Shown here piece by piece: positions 20,249 through 32,600 of a DNA stretch of 64,000 nucleotides. A program made the position numbers and the translations under genes. The stretch covers positions 2,775,582 to 2,839,581 of the forward strand of contig CM035312.1 of NCBI GenBank assembly GCA_002900995.3, given 5' to 3'. The stretch is from Ganoderma boninense (lineage: Eukaryota > Basidiomycota > Agaricomycetes > Polyporales > Polyporaceae). The notes beneath the pieces were generated by a model, which was not told the origin of the DNA, searched no databases, and worked only from the letters and a program-made list of their open reading frames with translations. Within the stretch, counting starts at the first letter, position 1; each line of letters opens with the position of its first letter.

Positions 20249-23200
20249 ATGGCTTTCAGATCACCTCGAACCCTTATTGAGATGGGAGAGACAACTCTTC
20301 CTGACCTGTATGCGTGGCATGCGAAGCACAACCCGCACTATCCCCTTTTCCGCTTTCACGACGGCCACGGTGTTCGGGATATCACTTATGCCGACGCTTT
20401 CAGAGCTGTCGACCGGTGTGCAGGCTACGTCCGAAGCAAGGTGGCGACAACGCAAAAGGCTACGATCGGCATCCTTGCCAACACGGGTACGAAATCGTCT
20501 CCCTGACATGGCTTCTTGTACTCAGAATATGCTTGTTCAGACACGATCACGTACTGCTGCATATCCGCAGGAATCATACAGGCCGGACATGTTGCCTTCC
20601 ACATATCTACTCGAAACGGGTCTCCAGCTGTCGCAGATCTCTTGTGTCGCACTGGTTGCAAACACGTCTTCGTTTCGCAAGATGAACACATCGCTGGCGT
20701 TGTCAGAGAGGCACTTCAAGACATGCGGGGGTTCGAAATACATTCCTTGAAGGCATTCGATGAATTGTTCTCGACTGGAGGAGGGGAAGATGGGCCCGAG
20801 ATAGAGTCCAGCATAGATCGCGGAACCGGTATGGCGCTGCGCAACATGTTTGAATCAGCGATACTGTTGCACTCTTCAGGTATCTGTGCTCCTCTCTGTA
20901 TCTGGGACGTCGCCTCTGCTGACGATATGGGATGTCAGGGTCCACGAACCACCCCAAGCCTGTTTACTGGACCCATAAACGAGTGCTAGGTTACGGCACC
21001 GTCCCATGTGCGCACGACTTCCGTTCCGACGCTTCGCATGAGAGCAGTCTCTCATCCCACATCCTTGTCAGGGTACGGAGAGGTCGATCTTACTGGCCTG
21101 ACTATTGGGGCGCACGGTGTCCCTATGTTCCACGCAATGGGTTTGTGCATCATTTGCACTGCTGTACGTCGCCCCGTTCCTCCTCTCTAGTAGTGGACTG
21201 ATTCGTATGTTCTCGATGTGATAGCTCTGCAACGGGGCGATTCTGGCGGTCTTCAAGCCAGCTTCCCCTCCAGCATTTCCCACGCCCGAGAACGTCTTCG
21301 AGGCTACCACCTTGGTTCGGAACGACTACCTCTTGACCGTCCCGGCCTTCATCGAGGTACGTGTGCCTAAAGTCGATCCATTATATCCCTCGCTGAATGC
21401 TTGTTCCAGCAATGGTCGCGCGACCCAGAGAAAGTTTGGAAGATGCAGCGTATGAAGGGGCTGGTGAGTGCTTTCGGCTCGGACGGGTGGCCGTGCCGAT
21501 CGTCTCGCAGATGTTTGGTGGAGCGCCTTTGGCGCAAGAAGTTGGCAACACCCTTGCAGCGCACGGGATATCGCTGATAACGCTCTACGGCTGGTACATC
21601 ACCCTATGTCAGTTTTGTCTGCAGCGAACTCAGGCTTGCCCCACAGCACGGAGGTCGGCACGATGTCGAACTTTGTCCCAGGTCCGTCTTTCGTCTCAGA
21701 GGTTCTTGGCTCGTGGCTTACGCGTTTAGCAGCAAAGCCAGGAATGGACTGGGCGTACTTCAAGATCTCGGGCTGGAACCACTCGGTCCAGGTCGAGGCT
21801 GGGGAGAATAAGCACGAAATTGTTATCCTGGTACGTTCCGCCTTCCCCAGCCCCCAGCACTGCGCGAACTGAGAGCCGTTTGCAGTCGAACCCGGAGTGC
21901 CCTCTGAACGTCATTAACACGAAAATCGATGGCCGCGATGCCTACGCGACCAACGATCTGGTCGAAGCGCACCCTACCCAGCCAGATCTGTGGAGGGTGT
22001 ATGGGAGAAAGGATGAACAAATCATCTTGTCGAACGGCGAGAAGGTGAGATTCTGCTGCTTCGCTACATGACTGACATAATAACCACAACCATTCGAGTA
22101 GACAAATCCTGTGCCTATCGGTACGTCGTTCTCTGTCCAGTGTATACGTCCAAACTTACCGTTCTTGCAGAAAACATCATCAACGAGAACCCCTATGTCT
22201 CCGCTTGCATCGTGTTCGGCCACGGCAAGTTCCAAAACGGGGTCCTCGTCCAACCAACATCTGAGTACCAGTTCGACTCCGAAGACAAGCAATCGCCCCG
22301 AGCGTTCCGAAACACGATATGGTAGGGGCTTCTCAGTTACTCACTATCCCCTGCTGATACCCTTCTCAAGGCCTACCATCGAACGCGCCAACGAGTTCGC
22401 TCCTCAACATTCCCGAATATTCAAGGAAGTGAGTAGATAGGACCCTTTCTGTTGGTGTTTTCAGCTGTGTTTGACTCTGTACGGTGCCTAGATGATCCTC
22501 GTCACGTCTCCCTCCAAACCCCTTGAGCTCAACGCCAAAGGATATCCTCGGCGTGCCCCTAACCTCAAACGCTACCTGGGAGAGATCGAGTCCATCTACG
22601 CTGAAGTCGAGCGCAGCGCTCAGAGCGACGTCCTTTCGCCGCCCGCGTGGAATCCGAAAGAGGTTCGCCAATTCGTGAAGAGGGTGGTTGAAAAGGTGAT
22701 GCAGCGCGCAGTCCCTGACGATGCAGACCTATTCCGTAGCGGTTGTGACAGGTATATCGCAGTCCAGGGACTCTCGCCCCTATCTCTTTGCTGACCATTA
22801 GATGCAGCCTACAAGCAACTTGGATTCGCAACACCATACTGCGCGTCGTTCGCGAGCACCTTCCAGACGCTACCAAGCGGCTCCCCAGCAACCTCGTCTT
22901 CCAGGCTCCGTCTGTCAAAGCCTTGGCCGATGCCGTTCTTCGAGAAATCCACAGTACAGAAGACCATAACATCCCAACAGTCACTGAGGAGGTCCTCGTC
23001 CAGCTCGCAGAGAAGTATTCCACCAATCTACCTCCCCGACCTTCTGGCCTACAGCCTCGCAGCAGCGGAAAGGACGTGATCGTTATTACAGGGACTACTG
23101 GTGGTTTTGGCTGCGACATCCTCCACCACTTGCTCCTCGACGACGAGATTGGGATGGTGTACGCGTTCAATCGGAGAGGGTCGGAAGTCATGGACAGACA

Positions 23201-23918
23201 ACGTGCACGTTTCCGTGAACGAGGATTGGATGACAGTCTCCTTAATTCGGCCAAGTTCAAAATGGTCGAGGCGGAATTGGATGTATCAGGGCTAGGTCTG
23301 GATGCGGCATTGCTAGACGAGGTAAGCTGCTCTCTGCAGAGTCATGCACTGCTTAAAAATTCAATAACGCCAAATAGATTCGCAGCTCCATCACGCATAT
23401 CATGCTAAATGGTGGGTAGTCTGGTGCATGTCATAGAGCTCTAGTAAACTCTCCCTTTGCCTTTCAGCATGGAGGGTCGACTTCAACCTTTCTCTCCCTT
23501 CGTTCGAGGTCGATCTCAAAGGTGTACGCAACTTCATCGAGCTCGCCTTGAGTTCACCATATGATACACCACCAAAGGTCAATTTCGTGAGCTCCGTAGG
23601 CATCTTTGGACGTAAGTCTTAACCACACATCAGCTGGCTCCAACTCAGAAATAAGCCGAACAGGATGCACGCTCCAACCACCCGTACCCGAGGTCGCCAT
23701 TCCCCCGGAGCACGCCTTGGACACCGGCTACTCCGAGTCTAAGTGGGTCGCAGAGAAGATCCTGTCAAACGTCGTGGAACGGGCAGGCGTTCCGAGCGTC
23801 GTGGTCCGCCTCGGACAGGTGTGCGGAGACCGTCTCGGGCATTGGAACGAAAAGGAATGGTTCCCCGCCTCGTCAAGTACCCCGCCGCCCCGCCCCCTTC
23901 CCTCGAGATGCGGAACGC
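20249..23918 (+). CDS. Adenylate-forming reductase (A-T-R), copy 1, cut by the gap
   Basis: The same gene as 29665-33888, with matching exon-intron positions through exon 18. The adenylation signature SSGSTNHPK, the carrier-protein serine context and the reductase Rossmann motif VIVITGTTGGFG are intact. One codon is deleted in exon 15 relative to copy 2. After GAATGGTTCCCCGCC (about 23870) the sequence skips the rest of exon 18 and intron 18 and joins part of exon 19, then runs into Ns. This end is probably misassembled. The 5' flank starts right of the Ngaro element, which sits about 670 bp upstream of the start codon and could influence expression. Confidence 0.85.
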
Positions 23919-24018
23919 NNNNNNNNNNNNNNNNNNNNNNNNNNNNNNNNNNNNNNNNNNNNNNNNNNNNNNNNNNNNNNNNNNNNNNNNNNNNNNNNNN
24001 NNNNNNNNNNNNNNNNNN
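23919..24018. other. Assembly gap (100 N)
   Basis: Exactly 100 undefined bases, the usual placeholder for a gap of unknown size. Sequence on the left is AFR exon 19; on the right it is the middle of the AKR gene. Both edges are indel-rich. Confidence 0.98.
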
Positions 24019-24544
24019 CGAGACGACGAAGAAGCCTTGGTCATGATGAGATTTCCTCCCGGGGGACTGGAGTACTGGCGAAACGAGGTGAGTGCCAGGC
24101 ATACCATGTGTCGGACAAAGCACCATACCTTCGATGAACTTGCGGACGATCCGCTCGACTCGCCGTTCGAGTACATATTCGCGGTGTTCTCATGGTGTTG
24201 ATGCCACGGTCCCATGCTGCCTTCAAGATAGGGAGCGCCTGGACACCGAGATAGGGTATAAATATCGTGTCCTTTGGCGACCGTGAAGACGATGACGAAC
24301 CTTCTCTTCATCGAGGATCCAGGCCTGTCTCCACCATAAAACAGTGAGCACGTGTAGATCAGTCGACCATGCAGATGCCACTTACGAGCCACTGAGGGTT
24401 TCCAAAAGACATCGCTCCGAGCTGTGCGCGATGTTTTTGATCAAATTGAACAGGAAATACTGTCGTGCAACTCACGATGGGCACCGAGACGCGAAGGCCA
24501 GACTTGCCCAGCTGGCGGTACTCGGCTTGGTTCTGTTGAGACAT
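24019..24544 (-). CDS. Aldo-keto reductase (copy 2), N-terminal part only
   Basis: Start codon at 24544. The first exon, encoding [17 protein letters not shown], is intact. The following short exons and the exon with the catalytic Asp/Tyr region are recognisable to about 24130, then the sequence is indel-rich and enters the gap. The rest of the gene is missing from the assembly, so truncation is technical. Product and role are as for the gene at 8785-10244. Confidence 0.75.
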
Positions 24545-24615
24545 GCTGCACTAGTGTTGAGGGCGTTGGGATATGATGAGGGTTGTCCGTTGTTCGGACT
24601 GATGGTCCTTAATAC

Positions 24616-26001
24616 GCTTCTCATGTTTCCTTCAAGCATGATCAGCTGCAGCGGCAGCCTGCCAAGCCCCGCTGATGAGACAACATCTCGTTACTGATAC
24701 CCTGAGTAAGCTGTTCGTTGCTGTCGGCCGCGGTCGGCCCTGCTAAATACTGGCAAGTCGAGGAGTCTAGTAGTGGATCCGAGTGCCGCGATAGATACGT
24801 GGATGAGTTGACGCCAAAGGAAGGTGTTGGACCATTGTCCGATCGGTTCAAGGAGTAGGCGACTTTGAAATTGCCTCCTTTCCCACGACTTTGCAAGCCG
24901 TCGGCAGTGTCGGCGGTTGAAGTTCAGTAGTGTAGGACGGTCCTCTGGGCTCTGATCTCACCATGATAGGCTGCTTAATTTCTCCAGGCCAGTTCACTGG
25001 ACGAAGACGATGACGACAAGGATATTAGCCGAGGGCAATGTTCGCGTACAATGTCATATCTATCGGAAAGGACGGCCAGAATATCAGAGCATACTTATCA
25101 GTGGGATTCAATGCCTCTCTCTTCCCTCCCTCCCCAACGGGCCAACGGTTGGCACATTTATCGCAGGCCGATCTTCCAGGAGCGCTGAGCCCGCGAAGTT
25201 TGAAGCTTGAAGGACGAGTCTCCGGGAATTATGGTGGGAATGTGCTCCTAAAGCTGGTCCTGTGAACACCCTCGTTGTCACTTATGCATATCATCTATAG
25301 TGCTCCATCCCTCCCCGCCCCCACCCTCTAACATCCAACGGCAACAGCTTTAGTCTCGCAGGCCCTGTGACCCTCTGGCTTCTGGCAAGAAAACAAGGCC
25401 TGTGAAGGGGATGTAACTAAAACAGGAAGAGTGTGGCCACCTCAATGATCGTGTATGGCAAGAGTACCGGGTGATGCGAGAACGACGTTTCGAGTTTGTT
25501 AACCATGAGCCAGTGGTACTCTCTGTTGCGGTACTGGCAAAGTCTGGATGGCGGATTAGCACAAATAGTGTTAAACGTAAAACATTGCCTCAGTACTCAG
25601 CGTTTGTTCGCGCTAGTTAAAACAATGGCAAACATGCTGTCTTCCCGGAATCCTTTCGTCCGCGAGCCTTCACGTCCCATTTTGATCAGTACACAAGTAA
25701 TAAGGCGTACAATCAACTTCCTTGTACCTGTGAACACGGGCGAAAAGTGCTGCAACAGCCCGCTGTAGTGCAGAGGAAAAGCGCCTCTATGCACCTGAAG
25801 ACGGATCTCAGACTCGGGCAGGACATCAGGAAGACGGAGACGAACGAGACTAAATCAGAAGTGATTATGATATAGGTACTCGGGTATGTCATGGAGTCAT
25901 TAAGGGCATAATTAAGGAATGCATGGTTGAACACTCTACCTTCGACTTAACTTCCTCATCGACGTTCTCGCCTTACCCCCCTCCCCCCTTTGGTCCTCTC
26001 T
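24616..26001. other. Intergenic, no gene seen (copy 2)
   Basis: The counterpart of 10311-11647. It carries about 50 bp absent from copy 1 near 25120-25190. No supported gene. Confidence 0.5.
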
Positions 26002-27784
26002 TCACAAGACCGATCCCTTCGAAGTTTGCATCCCGCCTCTCGTGTGCTCAGTCGGCGAAGACACATCGTCCATCTCAATCTCCCAGTTCTATTCAACGAA
26101 TCAGGGAAACATTGTCAGTGAAGTGATCGAGAAACTGAAGGGAGAAGACACACCTGCATGTCCTTATCGTCCGACTGATCCCGGTCCGACGCCACTTCTT
26201 GCGTGATATGGATTGCGACGGGTGGCATGTTCGGGCTGGCAAGTTGATGCCTCGAAATCGACTGGCTCCGTCTCGACATGAACCCGAGGCTCCGGGTCCT
26301 GGATGTGGTCTCCGGGGAGAAGGACTTGGGGGCTCGCGCGTTCAGAGATGTCATGAGCGTGTTTGAGTATACTGTACGATTGTCGCAGTCAGCAACTCCG
26401 TGGGAGAAGGAAAGTTAGCAAATAGCGCCGACTTTTGCTCAGAACCAGAGCGCTGCGGGCGTAGAGTGGTCAGTCAGCTTCGGAGTTGGGGTGGCTCTGA
26501 GGATGCGGGGAGAAGGGGGCTTACAGAACGAGATGGACATTGGTCCGTGGCATCCCGGAGAAGAGACCCAGTTGCACCAGGGCCGAGACCGCGCATGCGG
26601 AGCCGGTCTCGACTGTAAGCTTAATCAGCCGATTCACAAGGAACTCGCTGCGTTCGAAGGGCCTCGTCCGTTGCTTCACGGCGTACAACTACATAGTGAA
26701 AGCAGACAGTCAGGGGAGTGCAGTAGTGGGACATGAAGAGCGAGCACACCAGCCATAGCATCGAGGACATGATGAGCTGAATACCAAGAGATTATTGATA
26801 ATTGTTGTTGAACATGTTGCAGCTTCTCGTAGGCATAAGGTACGAGGAGCACGTACGATGTCAGTGACTGCAGCAGATCCTAGCCACAGCTGTGCTTCAC
26901 GTCAGCGAACAATAAGCAGAAAGGCCTCGAGTTAGCGAGCTCACAATAACGGAGATAAATGCGGATGTCGCATGCAAGCTTGCAATACTTCGTGTAAATG
27001 CAAACTGAAGAAACATCAGCTACAGTATAATGCCGGTTGAGTTGCAACGCACGCGAATGGCGACTGCACATGCTGCACCAGCAGATGTGAGTGCAGTCTA
27101 AATGATTGCCGTGAGCGCACAGCTGAATGCGACATTTCCCGGGGCTCACAAAGATGATAATGCAAGGGACAACTATCCAGTGCCCGAGTCGCCACACCCT
27201 CCATGCGTAAAAGGTCTGTACCCCAAGTGAAACTGCGACAGCGACCGTTCTCATTTTGTCAGACTCGACGTGAGCTTTCGAAATGGAACTACACACCAAG
27301 GCTCGATACGATCGGCAGCGCTGTGAAGGTCCAGCCCGGGAAATCAATGTTGATCTGGCGGCCCCAGCCCACCACGAGAAATTGCCACGCCTCGGACGCT
27401 GCGACTATGCTCTGGAAGATATCTAACAAATAGATGACGTAGACGGCGGCCTGGATGAGCTTGTAGTCATTGGGGAACGAGACATGGTAGAAATCTGCGG
27501 CTGTCGTTACGAGACGGCTCCTATGAAGAGCGACGGAGGACGTACAAAGCTGGACGGTGGAGATCCCAAGGAGCATCCAGGAGAGAAGCGCGCCCACTAG
27601 CTAGAACAGGCAGCTACTGGTCAGACTCCGTGGAAGTGTTCGCCTTTTGATTTGTGGTACGCACAATCGGACCGATCCTTCGGCAAAAGCGAGTTAGCAT
27701 GAACGTGCGCCGTGAAATGTGGACGCCGACGTACTCTAGGATGGTCTCCTCAGGGACTGGGGGCGATGCTGATCCGTCTGACAT
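26002..27784 (-). CDS. DUF6534-type seven-transmembrane protein (copy 2)
   Basis: The allele or paralogue of 11648-13429, with start at 27784 and stop at 26002-26004. The same splice sites and transmembrane segments are found (for example SWMLLGISTVQL, NIDFPGWTFTALPIVSSL, KLTVETGSACAVSALVQ). The last exon encodes a tail with several substitutions (TEHTRGGMQTSKGSVL) but keeps the frame to the same stop. The first exon, MSDGSASPPVPEETILEY, is identical in the two copies. The function is unknown, as for copy 1. Confidence 0.8.
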
Positions 27785-29579
27785 GGTCGGCTAGACGGGG
27801 TCAACTTGGTTACGCATTTGACCATGCCTTTAAAGCGGCGTCGCCGGTCTTGATAGGGTTCACGGCGTTACATCATCTGTGGACCCTACATTTTCGATGA
27901 ATTCATGGCTGGGAATTCAGTTCACGGGCGGGCAGTTCCTCTGCAGGGATTTCTTTATCGTGAACAGGGAACTGCGAAGCGCATGCCATCCAGACGAGAT
28001 TGCTTCGCCACTACAACCACGCATAAAGAGGATCAAGGAGACAGGGTGGTCTCTGGGTAGAGCAAACGACGAAATGAGGCACCTCAGTTTCTATGCCAGT
28101 GGGGGACACAAAGACGCTCCGACTCCCCCAGGGTGTACGTACTGGTATTCTTCTGACGCCAAGACCCGTGAACTCTGTCCATCGAAAAGAACGTACCTTT
28201 ACTTCCACGCGAATCGCCTGAGGCCTGAACCCGGGGACCTTGGCAAAGCGCCTCCGAATGGATTTGATGTCGCGATATTAGCGTTGAGGCTACGGTCGTA
28301 AAAACGCCACAAAGGCAGAGGTGGTCGGATGCTGTGGTCGTATCAACGAAGGGATGAGGCGGATGCCTGTGAGAAAAGATATGTCCTATGGCAAAACTCC
28401 CGCCTCGTGTTCAATAGAGGTCTCGTGAGGGCTGCCTAGGGATGTGCTGAGAAATTCCAAGAAGTCCTGCCGGGCGCGACGAGCTACTTCTAGCCGCTTT
28501 GTTGCCAACACGTCTGTGCAGAAGCCAGCGCAGCGATGAGGCACTGGCCATGACGATTACCATGCTCTGCCTAATCAAGGCTCGTGGATGATATGGGAGC
28601 ATTGTGAGCGCGCATGAGCCCCATCTGTCATTTTCAGAAATCGTAATTACTGACGACACCGCAATGGGAGCGAGGAAAGCTGCAGCCAGCTGGTGGTAGC
28701 CCTGTGAGAAAGAGAAGGCGTGCAAACAAACTCAGGATGAGAATCACGACCACCTGTGGGAGAGAACGTACCACAACAAGCTTGAATGTGACGCGGTGGA
28801 ATGTTGTGGCGTCGGCATATATACTTGGTCGCCCGCCATAGCGTCGACCGTTGACCGCACTGATGGCGAGCCTGAGATGGTACCTCAAGTGAGGATGTAA
28901 TGCGACTTGGAGGCAAGAATGCAGCTTGCTGACTCGGTAAGATGGACGAGGCCATAGCGTGTCGTAAATGGGACAGAGGGCAAGTAGACCTAACTATTAG
29001 GCACCTACATGAGCCGATCAAGCCTGTCGGAGCGTTGGTAGGTATCGGAGAACACGCAATGGAGAACCATTTCAACTCAGCCACAGCCTGCACGTTCAAA
29101 TTTGGTCGGCGATTCAACAACATCAACCTAGCCACTCCGACGAAACTGGGGTAGCAGGCGCCCGAGGCTACGACACCATCTCGTCAACAAATTTGTCGGC
29201 TCCTCTCATTTCGCCCGTTGGAGTGGTCTGTGTTCCAACTGATCTCTTGTGCTATACTTGTTAAACCGGACTGCTAGATTTACATGCCTCAGTGCTGGCT
29301 TTCTTCTTCACACCGTGGCTGACTGCCAGTGAGCGATCGCGAGAAGCTCAAGCATGAACTTTCCACTTGAAGCTTGAAGGTCCAGGTTTGGGTTGTTTGC
29401 TTATAGCTCTATCTGCAACTGCTAAATATCATCAAATTTGTATGATCCCGATTGCCCGGTAGCAACCCATGTGCTGGATCATCGCACGAGAAAGGCTCCG
29501 GTTTCCACCCCACCCCCTCGGAGTGTTCCTGAGTACCCATTACCGTTTCCGCCGCTCCTGATCTGCGAGTATGATACGT
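27785..29579. other. Intergenic with empty Ngaro insertion site
   Basis: Contains the uninterrupted target CTAACT|ATTAGGC at 28995/28996. A 140-codon plus-strand frame at 27879-28301 is intact here but broken by single-base indels in copy 1. It has no family resemblance and I do not call it a gene. Confidence 0.45.
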
Positions 29580-29586
29580 TATAAAT
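29580..29586 (+). promoter_or_regulatory. TATA box of AFR copy 2
   Basis: TATAAAT lies about 80 nt before the start codon, conserved with copy 1. Confidence 0.45.
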
Positions 29587-29664
29587 GCTTGAGGTAGGCA
29601 TGAGTGTCCTCCACGTCATCTGGCGTACCATTGATCTCACATCTGTCTCCCTTCAGTCCTCGCC

Positions 29665-32600
29665 ATGGCTTTCAGATCACCTCGAACCCTTATTGAGATG
29701 GGAGAGACAACTCTTCCTGACCTGTATGCGTGGCATGCGAAGCACAACCCGCACTATCCCCTTTTCCGCTTTCACGACGGCCACGGTGTTCGGGATATCA
29801 CTTATGCCGACGCTTTCAGAGCTGTCGACCGGTGTGCAGGCTACGTCCGAAGCAAGGTTGCGACAACGGGAAAGGCTACGATCGGCATCCTTGCCAACAC
29901 GGGTACGAAATCGTCTCCCTGACATGGTTTCTTGTACTCAGAACATGCTTGTTCAGACACGATCACGTACTGCTGCACATCCGCGGGAATCGTACTGGCC
30001 GGACATGTTGCCTTCCACATATCTACTCGAAACGGGTCTCCAGCTGTCGCAGATCTCTTGCGTCGTACTGGTTGCAGGCACATCCTCGTTTCGCAAGATG
30101 AACACATCACCGGCGTTGTCAGAGAGGCACTTCAAGACGTGCGGGGGATCGAAATACATTCCTTGAAGGCATTCGAGGAATTGTTCTCAACAGGAGGAGG
30201 GGAAGATGGGCCCGAGTTAGAGTCCGGGATAGATCGCGGAACAGGTATAGCGCTGCGCAACATGTTTGAATCGGCCATACTGTTGCACTCTTCAGGTATT
30301 CATGCTCTCCTCTGGATGCGGGAGGTCGCCGTTGCTGACGATATGGGATTTCAGGGTCTACTAATCACCCCAAGCCTGTTTACTGGACCCACAAACGAGT
30401 GCTAGGTTACGGCACCGTCCCATGTACGCACAACTCTCGTTTTGACGCTTCGGGTGAGAGTGATCGCTCATCCCACTTCCTTGTCAGGGTACGGAGAGGT
30501 CGATCTTACCGGCCTCACCATTGGGGCACACGGCGTCCCTATGTTCCATGCAATGGGTTTGTGTATCATCTGCACTGCTGTACGTCATCCTCTTCTTGCT
30601 CTCGAGATATGGACTGGTTCGGATGTTCTCGATGTGATAGCTCTGCAACGGCGCGATTCTGGCGGTCTTCAAACCAGCTTCCCCTCCAGCATTTCCCACG
30701 CCCGAGAACGTCTTCGAGGCTACCACCTTGGTTCGGAACGACTACCTCTTGACCGTCCCGGCCTTCATCGAGGTACGTGTCCCTAAAGTCGATCCATTAT
30801 ATCCCTCGCTGAATGCTTGTTCCAGCAATGGTCGCGCGACCCAGAGAAAGTTTGGAAGATGCAACGTATGAAGGGGCTGGTGAGTGCTTTCGGCTCGGAC
30901 GGGTGGCCGTGCCGATCGTCTCGCAGATGTTTGGTGGAGCGCCTTTGGCGCAAGAAGTTGGCAACACCCTTGCAGCGCACGGGATATCGCTGATAACGCT
31001 CTACGGCTGGTACGTCACCCTATGTCAGTTTTAGTCTGCAGCGAACTCAGGCTTGCCCCACAGCACGGAGGTCGGCACGATGTCGAACTTTGTCCCAGGT
31101 CCGTCTTTCGTCTCAAGGCTCTTGGCTCGGGACTTACGCGTTTAGCAGCAAAGCCCGCAATGGACTGGGCGTACTTCAAGATCTCAGGCTGGAACCACTC
31201 GGTCCAGGTTGAGGCGGGGGAGAACAAACACGAAATTGTTATCCTGGTACGTTCCGCCTTCCCCAGCTGCCATCACTGCGCGAATTGAGCGCCGTTTGCA
31301 GTCGAACCCGGAGTGCCCTCTTAACGTCATCAATACGAAAATAGATGGCCGCGATGCCTATGCGACCAACGATCTTGTCGAAGCGCACCCTACCAAGCTG
31401 GATCTGTGGAGGGTGTATGGGAGAAAAGATGAACAAATCATTTTGTCGAATGGCGAGAAGGTGAGATTGCGCTGCTTCGCTAAATGACTGGCAACTAACC
31501 ACGGTCTTTCGAGTAGACAAATCCTGTGCCTATCGGTGCGTCGTTCTCTGTCCAGTCCATACGTCCAATCTTACCTTTATCACAGAAAACATCATTAACG
31601 AGAACCCCTATGTCTCCGCCTGCATCGTATTCGGCCATGGCAAGTTCCAAAATGGGGTCCTTGTCCAGCCAACATTGGAGTACCAGTTCGACTCCGAAGA
31701 TAAGCAACTGCTCCGGGCGTTCCGAAACACGATATGGTGCGTGTTCCTCAGTCACTTACAATTTCATGCTCATATCCTTTGCCAAGGCCAACGATTGAAC
31801 GCGCCAATGAGTTCGCTCCTCAACACTCCCGCATATTCAAGGAAGTAGGTCCTTCCAATTGGCAGTGCTCCGCAATATCTAACTATGTGCGGTGATTAGA
31901 TGATCCTCGTCACGTCTCCGTCCAAACCCCTTGAACTCAACGCCAAAGGATATCCTCGGAGAGCTCCTAACCTCAAACGCTACCTGAGAGAGATCGAGTC
32001 CATCTACGCTGAGGTCGAGCGCAGCGCTCAGAGCGACGTCCTTTCTCCGGTCGTGTGGAATCCGGGAGAGGTTCGCCAATTCGTGAAGAGAGTGGTTGAG
32101 AAGGTGATGCAGCGTGCAGTCCCGGACGATGCAGACCTATTCCGTAGCGGTTGTGACAGGTATATCGCAGTCCAGGGACTCTCGCCTCTATCTCTTTGCT
32201 AACCATTAGATGCAGCCTACAAGCAACCTGGATTCGCAACACCATTTTGCGCGTCATTCGCGAGCACTTCCCAGACGCTACCAAGCGGCTCCCTACCAAC
32301 CTCGTCTTCCAGGCTCCGTCTGTCAAGGCCTTGGCCGATGCCGTTCTTCGAGCAGCAATCCACAACACAGAAGACCATAACACCCCAACAGTCACTGAGG
32401 AAGTCCTCGTCCAGCTCGCAGAGAAGTATTCCTCCAACCTGCCTCCCCGACCTTCCGTCCTACGACCTCGCAGCAGCGGAAAGGACGTGGTCGTTATTAC
32501 AGGGACTACAGGTGGTTTTGGCTGCGACATCCTCCACCACTTGCTCCTCGACGACGATATTGGGATGGTGTACGCGGTCAATCGGAGAGGGTCGGAGGCG

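Larger units (their letters stand above)
9702..23918. repeat. Large duplicated segment, copy 1 (AKR - DUF6534 - Ngaro - AFR)
   Basis: This segment is collinear with 24019-33455 at high identity, with many small indels. The only large difference is the 4.94 kb Ngaro element at 14632-19575. It ends at the assembly gap inside the AFR gene. The last 45 bases before the gap jump from exon 18 to exon 19 of the AFR gene relative to copy 2, a sign of poor consensus at the gap edge. Confidence 0.9.

Noticed and set aside
27879..28301. 140-codon frame on plus strand of copy 2
   Set aside because: Not conserved as a frame in copy 1, no family resemblance, and it lies upstream of the DUF6534 gene.
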